Positions 50,375 through 57,739 of a stretch of 64,000 bases of DNA are shown here, in pieces. The notes below the pieces were generated by a model, which worked only from the letters and a program-made list of their open reading frames with translations, ran no database searches and was not told the origin of the DNA. Made by a program: the position numbers and the translations under genes. This DNA is from JAAXHF01 sp963665955 (GTDB taxonomy: Bacteria; Desulfobacterota; Binatia; Bin18), in the NCBI GenBank assembly GCA_965231765.1, contig OZ246887.1:1798001-1862000 (forward strand), read 5' to 3'. Numbering within the stretch: position 1 is the stretch's first letter; each line of letters starts with the position of its first letter.

Positions 50375-50785
50375 CTAGGCAGGTTTAAATTTGGGCAGGT
50401 TCAGATCAGGTTCATGCTCTTCAAACACCACTTCGACCAGCATCCCAATCGTAATATCTTCGTTTTTGACGTTGACCAAGCTACTCACCATGATGAGTTC
50501 AGGGTCTTCGTCGAGCTGCACCTGGACCACGTTATACGGGACTTTTTCTTTGGCTGCGGGATGCACCGGGTGAGTGATAATGGTATACGAGTACACCTTA
50601 CCCTTACCACTCACTCTGGCCCATTCTCTATCCAAGACTTTACACGGGCCAAACATGTTTGGTGGGTACCATTGCCCGGATTCCTTGTGCCGCTGCATCC
50701 ATAACTCGCCACGGTTGCAGCCGTCCCAGTATTCTTCGGCATCAAAGCTCGGAATCGGGCGGGGAAAGTTTGGAGTGTCTGCCAT
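50375..50785 (-). CDS. DUF35-type OB-fold protein with degenerate zinc ribbon
   Basis: A 136-residue protein with AGGGAG before ATG 50785. The C-terminal OB-fold is clear: VSGKGKVYSYTIITHPVHP, VPYNVVQVQLDEDPELIMVSSLV and IGMLVEVVFEE. The N-terminal rubredoxin-like ribbon has mostly lost its cysteines: the usual QRCxxCG is QRHKESG, and only one Cys of the second pair remains (MFGPCKVL). Family members normally work with thiolase-like proteins on acyl-CoA substrates; here the neighbour is an SDR. Confidence 0.87.
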   Translation of the reverse strand: MADTPNFPRPIPSFDAEEYWDGCNRGELWMQRHKESGQWYPPNMFGPCKVLDREWARVSGKGKVYSYTIITHPVHPAAKEKVPYNVVQVQLDEDPELIMVSSLVNVKNEDITIGMLVEVVFEEHEPDLNLPKFKPA

Positions 50786-50979
50786 ATCAATCTCCCTCCT
50801 TTAGTAGCCTCTCCTGTATCCTATGACCGGTCGGCCCTCTAGGCCATCCAGAATTTCAACCAGACGTTTTTGGGAAGGTCGATACACTGCCAGAAAAGAA
50901 ATAGCCGGATTGGAAAAAGAGCAGCTATACACCGGTCCAACAAAAACCAGCGAAGCGCAGGAGCTGCATAAACAGCCCT

Positions 50980-52395
50980 CTACTTTCCAAACTGACGGAC
51001 ATACTCTTTGAACAGTGTCCCACGTTCCTTGTAGTCCTTAAAAAGTCCAAAGCTCGGAGAAGCCGGTGAGTGCAAACAGATCTTCCCCGGCTCAGTATGA
51101 GCATAAGCCAAGCGCACTGCTTCCTCCATACTGTCTACGAAGAACACGTGCGGAGAAAAGCGTGCCGGCTCCGTTTGATATTCTCGTATTGTGTCCCAAA
51201 TCCGTGGGCCGTTAGTAGGAAAGAGAATGAGGGTGTCCACCTGGCTGGTCGTCAGCCGTTTTGCCAGCTCAGAAAAATCAAGATGCCGCTCATGTCCGCC
51301 TAATAAGAGTGTCTGAACCTCCGAGCCAAGTGTATCAAGATGGGCAATGGTCGCCTCCGGTACGGTCGCCATTGAAGCATTATAAAAGGCGATTCCACGA
51401 TACCGCCCTACCAAATCGAAACGGTGTTTCAAGGGTTGAAAATTCCGAATAGCACTAACAATGTGTTTGGATTCTACTTCAAAGAGGCGACTTGTCGCGA
51501 CAGCCGCGAGGACATTCTGTAAATTGAAATGCCCCGGCAGAGGCACGTCGGCTATCCGCATAATCTGCTCAGGTATGTCCTGTCTGTCCTCTTTATTACG
51601 AAACCCCACCCAGTCGTTGGCAATAAAACAGCCTGTATCTAATATCTTGTCAGAGGAAAACGGGATCAGCTGAGCTTGTGAGGCTGTCGCTGTCTGAGAG
51701 ACCAGCGCTGACTCTGCATTATAGATGAGATAATCCTGCGCTGACTGATAGCCGCTAATATTCTGTTTAGCCTGAAAATAATCCTCGAAGCTCTCATAAT
51801 AGTCGAGATGATCGGGCATCATGTTCAAAAATACGGCAATATGTGGACTCTGGCACAGGCCTGCCAATTGGTGGGAGGAGAGTTCGTACACAAAAACGGT
51901 CCCGGAATTCACTGCGAAAAAAATATCCAGCGGGGGATTCCCAATATTGCCGACCAGGCGTGCATCTAATCCACCTGCGGACAGGATGGCATGGATAAGC
52001 GAAGCCGTCGTGCTTTTTCCCTTGGTTCCAGTTATGCCGATAATCGTCCCAGAACAGTTATTAAAGAAGAGTGCTGTTTGTGAGCTCACGATTGTACCCA
52101 GCGCTTCTGCCTGCTGAAGAGCGGGAAGGGTCGGAGGAATCCCCGGAGATTTAATGATGACGGTATAGCGGCTGAGGCACTCAAGATACGCGCCCCCCAG
52201 ATGCAGACTCTCTGTATCCAGATTGTGTGTCAGCACTCCTTTTGCCTGGGGACTCAGAGCGTCATAGCCCGCACGATCAGCAAGACCGAAATGTTTACGG
52301 GGGAACATCTGCCGCAAAAAGCGGTAGGTAGATAGCCCTTCTTGGCCAAGACCAAGAATGAGAACTGACTGCTTTTCTAGATCCGCAAACTTCAC
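50980..52395 (-). CDS. murD2: UDP-N-acetylmuramoyl-L-alanine--L-glutamate ligase (MurD2-type)
   Basis: A 471-residue Mur ligase. I place the start at GTG 52395, with AAGGA ten bases upstream, because the first residues VKFADLEKQSVLILGLGQEG match the N-terminus of MurD2; the frame is open further up and overlaps murL. It has the three-domain MurD plan: GLGQEGLST, GITGTKGKSTTASLI (P-loop, about residues 122-128) and NMMPDHLDYYESFEDYFQAK, then LLLGGHERHLDFSELAKRL. MurD2 adds L-Glu, and MurL (directly upstream) epimerises it. Base composition is AT-richer than neighbours. Confidence 0.88.
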   Translation of the reverse strand: MKFADLEKQSVLILGLGQEGLSTYRFLRQMFPRKHFGLADRAGYDALSPQAKGVLTHNLDTESLHLGGAYLECLSRYTVIIKSPGIPPTLPALQQAEALGTIVSSQTALFFNNCSGTIIGITGTKGKSTTASLIHAILSAGGLDARLVGNIGNPPLDIFFAVNSGTVFVYELSSHQLAGLCQSPHIAVFLNMMPDHLDYYESFEDYFQAKQNISGYQSAQDYLIYNAESALVSQTATASQAQLIPFSSDKILDTGCFIANDWVGFRNKEDRQDIPEQIMRIADVPLPGHFNLQNVLAAVATSRLFEVESKHIVSAIRNFQPLKHRFDLVGRYRGIAFYNASMATVPEATIAHLDTLGSEVQTLLLGGHERHLDFSELAKRLTTSQVDTLILFPTNGPRIWDTIREYQTEPARFSPHVFFVDSMEEAVRLAYAHTEPGKICLHSPASPSFGLFKDYKERGTLFKEYVRQFGK

Positions 52396-52411
52396 CGAAA
52401 AAATATCCTTA

Positions 52412-53812
52412 TCAAGCACTCTCAGACAGTGCTGAAACACCTTGTTTGAGCACTGCAACATACGATTCGGGCAGCGTATGTTGCTCTCCCCAACCGGTCG
52501 CGATCTCTTGCGCAATCTGGGCAATGTCAGGAGAAAGCGGCAGCACTTCGGTATTTACATATTGCAAGGCAGTTGGTAGCGAAACAGAGCGGCTCTTGAG
52601 TTTCTGTACGCCCATGTACAGCGCTGCCAGCACTTCTCGTTTTGTGCCCACACATTCAAACGGCTTGTGTTCATGCAGTCCGAGCAGACCACAGAGAACA
52701 GGAATCGACTGTTCTCGCTGAAACAAGTCCTCGCCAAAGATTTGAAGTATTTCTTGGCTGTGTAGAAAGGGGTATAGCGCCGTATAAATAAACAGACATT
52801 TCGGACAATGACCGCACCATGAGTCATTTTTGAGATTCCGATTACAGCTTTTAAAAATTTCAAAATATTCGGGATAGCGGGCGAACATTTGGGTAATCTG
52901 AATTTCGTATAAGGGGCGTAGAAAACTGAAATAATATGCCTCTTGGGCTAAATAGCGCTTGGTATACCACTGAAAAGAACGCTCAAAGCGTAACGTCTTT
53001 GAATATTGGTGGTTGACCTCGCTGCCTAAAAATTCGACGTCTGACTCATCACAACTGCGCTCATTGGACACAAGAATTCTCTGATAATTACACAACACCG
53101 CGCCCACGACACCTAACGTCGCCAAGTAAGCGGAAAAAGGGGTATGGCCGTTCAGATGGCCTTGTTTGTTGAGCTTCAGCAGAGCCGGGTCAATGACACG
53201 CCGAACAATAATCGGGGCTGGACAGCCTGCCTGAGCAGCTAACGCATGCGCGGCCGGGACTGGATTGAGGAGTAAGGCATTGAATGGCTTATGTCCCTCG
53301 CGCAGCATCTGCACCGTCAGTGCAGAATCTTTGCCGCCACTGAGCAGCAGCAAGTCTGTCTCACTTTGCAAGGCTTCGCTGTGCAGCGGCTTCGGTACGC
53401 TGGCCTGGTGCATGGGCGAAATGGTGAAGAAGTCTTTTTGCTTATAGTTTATTTGATTGACATAAAAAAATTCTCGCAGGCCGTGGAGAAAGAGATCTGT
53501 CCACCATGCAATCTGCTTCGCGTCTAGATATCCGGCCTGTACAACAATGCGAGGTGAGCAGGTCGCTTTCCAGTAGCTGACCATTTCGATCAAGCCGAGA
53601 TGAAAAACGAGGTTCTCAAGCACTGCTGGATCAAGCGCAGTGAGTCTGTCGTCATTAACGCACTCAATTGTTGTGTGCGGAGTAAAGACGATATCCGGTT
53701 CGATGACAAATCGAAAACGGATGTGTAGCGCACGATCCCGGTATTCGAAGGAAAAGCTTTCATAGGTGAATTGCGGGTAGGAGTGCCGCAACTGATCGAG
53801 TGTCGTCGTCAT
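52412..53812 (-). CDS. murL: UDP-N-acetyl-alpha-D-muramoyl-L-alanyl-L-glutamate epimerase (MurL)
   Basis: A 466-residue protein from ATG 53812 with GGAAG close upstream. The ATP-pyrophosphatase-type loop LLLSGGKDSALT is at residues 158-163. Further MurL-like features are KLNKQGHLNGHTPFSAYLATLG, VSNERSCDESDVEFLGSEVNHQYSKT, and the WCGHCPKCLFIY metal-type triad. MurL uses ATP to flip the L-Glu alpha carbon to D-Glu in the muropeptide precursor, in place of the glutamate racemase route. It precedes murD2 by 16 bases. The region is clearly AT-richer than flanking genes, hinting at transfer. Identity rests on pattern and gene pairing. Confidence 0.88.
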   Translation of the reverse strand: MTTTLDQLRHSYPQFTYESFSFEYRDRALHIRFRFVIEPDIVFTPHTTIECVNDDRLTALDPAVLENLVFHLGLIEMVSYWKATCSPRIVVQAGYLDAKQIAWWTDLFLHGLREFFYVNQINYKQKDFFTISPMHQASVPKPLHSEALQSETDLLLLSGGKDSALTVQMLREGHKPFNALLLNPVPAAHALAAQAGCPAPIIVRRVIDPALLKLNKQGHLNGHTPFSAYLATLGVVGAVLCNYQRILVSNERSCDESDVEFLGSEVNHQYSKTLRFERSFQWYTKRYLAQEAYYFSFLRPLYEIQITQMFARYPEYFEIFKSCNRNLKNDSWCGHCPKCLFIYTALYPFLHSQEILQIFGEDLFQREQSIPVLCGLLGLHEHKPFECVGTKREVLAALYMGVQKLKSRSVSLPTALQYVNTEVLPLSPDIAQIAQEIATGWGEQHTLPESYVAVLKQGVSALSESA

Positions 53813-53862
53813 TTTCTTCCACACCAAAAGGGCCGAGTGTTGACAAGTCCTCCCGCCACTCA

Positions 53863-53873
53863 CTCAGCCCTCA
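53863..53873. repeat. CTCAGCCCTCA motif upstream of murL
   Basis: A single copy of the dispersed CTCAG(T/C)CCTC motif, between murL and the FmdB-type gene. No matching inverted arm is visible nearby. Confidence 0.3.
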
Positions 53874-53928
53874 TGTGTCGTCTCTAACGTTTTCTTGAGC
53901 GCACTCCAGACGCGTTGCTGGGCACGCT

Positions 53929-54507
53929 CTAGTGCGTATGCGAGGCATGACTGTGACCCTTTTGCTTCTTGCCCTGACTATGACTGTGGCTCTGTGCATT
54001 TGTATGCGTATGGCTCTCTCCGCTCGCCATATTTATTTGGGTAGGCGCATGACGGCGAAAATTATGCTCATCCTTCTTAGGCTTATGCGCATGGTCCTGC
54101 CCAGGCTCATGCGCGTGCCCATGCGAGGGCGGAGCATACTTTGGTTCAGGAATGCCGCGCTGCTGGCGCGTCTCAGTCGCGGTCGCCATTTTATCGTCAA
54201 ATTCATTACCACGTCCCACGCTGTGGGCGGCAAAGCGCTTTACTGAGTACGCATCCATGTGGCACGACAGTGGAACCTGTGGATAGCGCATGCACATCGG
54301 CCGCTGGTTCTGGTTGTGCGGTGTCGGCAGGGGCTCTTGTCCAGCACGAATATCAGCCGCCTCAGAGGCAATGGCAAAGGCAGACACAATCCGTGGCGCA
54401 CGTTTGGCACATTTGGGGCAGGCTTTCTTCTTGTGTGACTCACTCATCAAGGACAACTCCTCAAAAGTGAGGTCACACCTGACACAGTGGTATTCGTACA
54501 GTGGCAT
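53929..54507 (-). CDS. FmdB-type zinc-ribbon protein with His-rich tail
   Basis: A 192-residue protein with GGGAGGAAG before ATG 54507. The N-terminus is the FmdB putative regulator ribbon (MPLYEYHCVRCDLTFEEL, then KACPKC), with two CxxC pairs. From about residue 125 to the end, the sequence is very rich in His (HGHAHEPGQDHAHKPKKDEH and later HTHTNAQSHSHSQ), ending in SHASHTH. Such tails can bind nickel, zinc or cobalt. The protein is much longer than usual FmdB proteins (70-110 residues), so it may be a metal-binding variant. A lactonase-like gene lies 17 bases upstream on the same strand. Confidence 0.82.
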   Translation of the reverse strand: MPLYEYHCVRCDLTFEELSLMSESHKKKACPKCAKRAPRIVSAFAIASEAADIRAGQEPLPTPHNQNQRPMCMRYPQVPLSCHMDAYSVKRFAAHSVGRGNEFDDKMATATETRQQRGIPEPKYAPPSHGHAHEPGQDHAHKPKKDEHNFRRHAPTQINMASGESHTHTNAQSHSHSQGKKQKGHSHASHTH

Positions 54508-54524
54508 CGTCTTCCTCCCGCTCT

Positions 54525-55310
54525 CTATTCAATCGCTGTTGGCGCGTGCGGAAATTCGATCCAGTCTTCAGGATCATGAGAGATCCAGACGGTTGCCTCG
54601 TGTAGATCACGTAGGGCTTTGATCCGTTGGATCGATAATGACGACTGGGCAGGATCAGTGTCCAGCGGCATGCCTGACAAGGTATCAAACTGTGACCGGA
54701 GATGAAGCGTATCGCCAACTAACAAGATTGAACGATTCGGCAGGTGTACATACAGCGAGCTCTCGCCCGGTGTGTGGCCCGGTGTTTTCAACATATGCAG
54801 ACTGCCATCGCCGAACACGTCAAAATCACCTTGCAACTCTAGCCAGTCAAAATTCCGCGTCGGCAAAATATCTTTGAACACAAACACATCCCGCAAATGC
54901 GTATCCGGCCAATACGCGTAGCGCAACTCATTGTCCATGATCAGGAACTTGGCGTTCGGAAAGGCGTGCAGATAGCCGGTGTGGTCAAGATGGAGGTGGG
55001 AGACAATCACGTATTTGATGTCTTCCATCTTATACCCGAGTGCCTGAATCTGGCGATCAAGCAGCAGCTCTTTGGGGTAGTTAATCTGGAGTGCTTCGGC
55101 AAACGGTCCCCAGTGCCCAACCGGGTCATCAGCTGCCGCCGGATGGCAGCCTGTATCAAACAGGACTAAACCCCTGGGATGTTCGATCAGGTAGGCCGGG
55201 CATGGTATCGTCACCAGATCATTAGACGCACCATGCGCGAGGAGACTTTGGGGGACGGTCAGAGTTGCATTTGGTAAGGCCCACATCTTTGTTGCTTTTC
55301 CATTTGCCAT
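54525..55310 (-). CDS. MBL-fold hydrolase, N-acyl-homoserine lactonase-like
   Basis: A 261-residue metallo-beta-lactamase-fold protein with AGGAGGAAG before ATG 55310. It has SHLHLDHTG (HxHxDH), KTPGHTPGESSLYVHL and ILLVGDTLHL, and the N-terminal LVLFDTGCHP seen in AiiA/AttM-type AHL lactonases. It would cleave a lactone or related ester. Quorum-quenching is an inference from the family only. It is in front of the FmdB-type gene on the same strand. Confidence 0.85.
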   Translation of the reverse strand: MANGKATKMWALPNATLTVPQSLLAHGASNDLVTIPCPAYLIEHPRGLVLFDTGCHPAAADDPVGHWGPFAEALQINYPKELLLDRQIQALGYKMEDIKYVIVSHLHLDHTGYLHAFPNAKFLIMDNELRYAYWPDTHLRDVFVFKDILPTRNFDWLELQGDFDVFGDGSLHMLKTPGHTPGESSLYVHLPNRSILLVGDTLHLRSQFDTLSGMPLDTDPAQSSLSIQRIKALRDLHEATVWISHDPEDWIEFPHAPTAIE

Positions 55311-55439
55311 AGCTTCCTCCTCCGTAAGGTTTGCAGTCAGTCAGCATTAGCCGGAACGGTTCGTATGCTAGTCCAAGGGTGTCTGAGGTGTCAACAGTGA
55401 GGAGAGCTAAGAGCTTGGAGTAAGACGATTGGGACGGAT

Positions 55440-56162
55440 TTAGGAGTGAGGGCTTTTGGCAAGGAGAAGCAGTTCTTGCAGGTGGCGGATCTTTTTGCAC
55501 GGCAGATCACCATAGCCGTCGAGCACCTCCAGTAAGACCGCCTGGAGCCCGGCTCGCTGGGCGCCAATAACGTCGGCACTGTACAGGTCCCCAATAAAGA
55601 GCGCCTGCGCCGCTGGGGTACCAAGCTGCTCAAGCGCTAGCTGAAAAATACGCCGGTCGGGTTTTTCGACACCAACGATGTGGGAGTCAATCACCACTTC
55701 AAAGAAGTGGGCAATGCCACTGTCTTTAAGCAGAGTGGCGATACGACCATCCGCATTTGAAATGACTCCAAGCGTGAAGCCACGTTCTCGTAAGGCACTG
55801 AGGACGCTCGGCGTTGACGGCAGCAGCGTTCGCCAGAGGTTATATTGTGCGTGAGCGGCATTGAAGTGTTCAATAACTTGTGTGGCCGCATCACCTTCAA
55901 CTCCGATCTGGCTCAGCAGAACTGAGAAATACGGCTGACGGCGCGTCTCATCCGTCCCCCGCTCCACTTCTCCAAGGATGAAGCGATCGATTTCACGCCG
56001 AGCGGCGTACTCGGCTCGTCGCAGGTCTTTTGTCGCAACGCGTATTCCCGCTCGGGCTAATTCTTTGTGCAGAAAGTAATAATCAAGATGCAGCAGCGTC
56101 CCACCAACATCAAACAGAATGGTTGTGATCTGTTGCCCCGCCTCCACAGCTTCCTCGCACAT
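55440..56162 (-). CDS. HAD-superfamily hydrolase
   Basis: A 240-residue HAD phosphatase with motif I ILFDVGGTLLHLDY, motif II near LGVISNADGR, and motif III/IV KPDRRIFQLALEQLG plus FIGDLYSADVIGAQRAGL. The long cap (HFNAAHAQYNLWRTLLP) is of the C1 type. It likely dephosphorylates a small metabolite. The start is uncertain: ATG 56162 is used, but GTG 56147 with GAGGAAG is an alternative. Note that the first motif has Asp then Val-Gly-Gly-Thr, with the second Asp of the usual DxD replaced by Gly. Confidence 0.85.
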   Translation of the reverse strand: MCEEAVEAGQQITTILFDVGGTLLHLDYYFLHKELARAGIRVATKDLRRAEYAARREIDRFILGEVERGTDETRRQPYFSVLLSQIGVEGDAATQVIEHFNAAHAQYNLWRTLLPSTPSVLSALRERGFTLGVISNADGRIATLLKDSGIAHFFEVVIDSHIVGVEKPDRRIFQLALEQLGTPAAQALFIGDLYSADVIGAQRAGLQAVLLEVLDGYGDLPCKKIRHLQELLLLAKSPHS

Positions 56163-56188
56163 ATTTTGGTGGAGCCTGGCCCACCCTA

Positions 56189-56204
56189 CTCAGTCCTCGG
56201 CACT
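56189..56204. repeat. CTCAGTCCTCGGCACT motif
   Basis: A copy of the dispersed CTCAGTCCTC-type motif between the HAD gene start and the acyl-CoA dehydrogenase stop, both on the minus strand. A short hairpin (GGTGG...CCACC) lies just before it. Confidence 0.4.
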
Positions 56205-56219
56205 CGGTCGTGCTTCGTC

Positions 56220-57407
56220 TTACCTCGACTTTGGCAGCCCCAGTACTCGTTCCCCAATCACTCCGCGCAGAATCTCATTCGTTCCGGCCGCAATCGTTCC
56301 CCCTCGTGAACTCAGCATCCGATACGACCAACGGGCCTGATCCAGCGCAAACGGCGAGCCTTTTGTCAGAATCGAATAGGGTCCCATGAGTTCCATCGCA
56401 AAATCAACAATCCGCATATTCAACTCGGTTGACATGATCTTGGAGAATGAGCCTTCCGGTCCTGGAGGCTGGCCCTTCAACTGGCGGGTCAGGCGACGCA
56501 GATCATTATACTTAGTCGCTTCCGCTTCAATCGTGAACTGGGCCAGCTGCTGACGGACGGCTGCATCTTCAATCGCTGGACGACCGTTCAAATCCACTTT
56601 CCGAGCAAGGTCGTACAACTGCGGCAAGACTTTCTCAAAACGGTAAAAGCTACTGGTTGACACCCGCTCAAACATGAGAGTTGTCACTGCAACCATCCAG
56701 CCTTGATTGATTTCTCCCACTAAGTTCTCTTTGGGGACCTGCACGTCTTCAAAGAAGACCTCGTTAAATTCCGAGTCCCCATTCACCTGGACCAATGGAC
56801 GGACCGTTACCCCAGGGCTATGCATATCAACCAAGATATAGCTAATACCTTTATGTTTAGGCGCATCTGGATCAGTCCGAACCATCACAAAACACCAATC
56901 CGAATGATGCGCAAAGCTCGTCCAGACCTTCTGACCATTGACCACAAAATGGTCGCCGTCTTCAACTGCCTTTGTTTGCACCGAGGCTAAATCTGAGCCT
57001 GAACCTGGCTCTGAATACCCCTGACACCAGATATCTTCAGCGGGTAAGATCTTCGGCAAAAAGCGCTGCTTTTGCTCCTCTGTCCCCCAGTGCATCAGGG
57101 TCGGTCCCAAGAGTGAGATCCCACTCAGATTCACCCCCTGCGACACACCCAAGCGACTCATTTCTTCATTAAAGATCGCCTGCTCAAGCATTGACGCCCC
57201 TCGGCCGCCGTATTCCTTCGGCCACCACAGGCCAATCCAGCCACCTTCATGAAGTTTCTTGTGCCAGTTGAGCCCACGCTGCCAACGTTCATCCGGCTCG
57301 AGGTCTTCATCTTTGCCGCCACGCAGCTCCTCCGGCACATTGGCATCAATCCACACTCTGACTTCCTGACGGAATTTTTCCTCTTCAGGGGAATAGCTAA
57401 AATCCAT
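56220..57407 (-). CDS. Acyl-CoA dehydrogenase family protein
   Basis: A 395-residue flavoprotein from ATG 57407, with AAGGAGC upstream. Features: MDFSYSPEEEKFRQEVRVWID start, WCQGYSEPGSGSDLASVQTKAVEDGD (flavin and substrate loop), VVNGQKVWTSFAHHSDWC, SGGTIAAGTNEILRGVIGERVLG end. It most resembles the ~395-residue subfamily that acts on branched or cyclic acyl-CoAs (FadE17/FadE-like), but specificity is open. It is divergent from another acyl-CoA dehydrogenase gene at 57740. The 5' region contains a CaiB-like remnant and CTCAG repeats. Confidence 0.9.
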   Translation of the reverse strand: MDFSYSPEEEKFRQEVRVWIDANVPEELRGGKDEDLEPDERWQRGLNWHKKLHEGGWIGLWWPKEYGGRGASMLEQAIFNEEMSRLGVSQGVNLSGISLLGPTLMHWGTEEQKQRFLPKILPAEDIWCQGYSEPGSGSDLASVQTKAVEDGDHFVVNGQKVWTSFAHHSDWCFVMVRTDPDAPKHKGISYILVDMHSPGVTVRPLVQVNGDSEFNEVFFEDVQVPKENLVGEINQGWMVAVTTLMFERVSTSSFYRFEKVLPQLYDLARKVDLNGRPAIEDAAVRQQLAQFTIEAEATKYNDLRRLTRQLKGQPPGPEGSFSKIMSTELNMRIVDFAMELMGPYSILTKGSPFALDQARWSYRMLSSRGGTIAAGTNEILRGVIGERVLGLPKSR

Positions 57408-57425
57408 TTTTGCTCCTTGAATCCA

Positions 57426-57453
57426 GTGCTGAGTCTTGAAGAAGTGCTGAGTC
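57426..57453. repeat. Direct repeats at an apparent deletion junction
   Basis: GTGCTGAGTC at 57426-57435 and again at 57444-57453, eight bases apart. They lie exactly where a CaiB-like reading frame stops matching its family. Confidence 0.55.
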
Positions 57454-57513
57454 CTGGGTGAAATCCAGGACTTTGTAACCATCAAGCACGTGTTTCATTT
57501 CTTCGTTTGGCAT
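57454..57513 (-). pseudogene. N-terminal remnant of a CaiB/BaiF CoA-transferase gene
   Basis: From ATG 57513, with AGGAGG just upstream, the minus strand reads MPNEEMKHVLDGYKVLDFTQ. The LDGYKVLDFTQ stretch is the typical start of CaiB/BaiF family CoA-transferases. After 20 codons the likeness ends in repeats (CTCAGCAC units) and the frame ends near the start of the acyl-CoA dehydrogenase. The rest of the gene is absent, so this is a remnant with an intact ribosome site. Confidence 0.5.
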
Positions 57514-57739
57514 GCCCGCCTCCTGACGTAACAGGTGAGGCATTACACCAAAGTCCGGGTGAGGCGACAAGGGTAGGAAGGAAAAACAAGAGACGGACCA
57601 CCTCCTTAGGCTCCTTGCACGGCTAGAGGCTGGGCAGTAAAACGTCAAGCATTATGGGGAGGTAGGGTGGTTACGTTTTACCTTTGCCTCTTTATGCTGT
57701 GTCTTTCGTTCTACTCTTTACGTTTCAGAAAGGTTTTAC

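Larger units (their letters stand above)
57408..57739. other. 332-base divergent region with a gene remnant and repeats
   Basis: Between the two divergent acyl-CoA dehydrogenases. It holds the CaiB-like remnant (57454-57513), two GTGCTGAGTC repeats, and near the right end TTACGTTTTAC (57671-57681) and TTACGTTTCAG-type sequence ahead of the plus-strand start. Promoters for both genes should be here; I cannot place them securely. Confidence 0.5.

Noticed and set aside
53870..53940. Minus-strand frame whose translation includes QQRVWSALKKTLE, overlapping the end of the FmdB-type gene
   Set aside because: It looks helix-like but has no start codon after an upstream stop and is too short to support as a gene.
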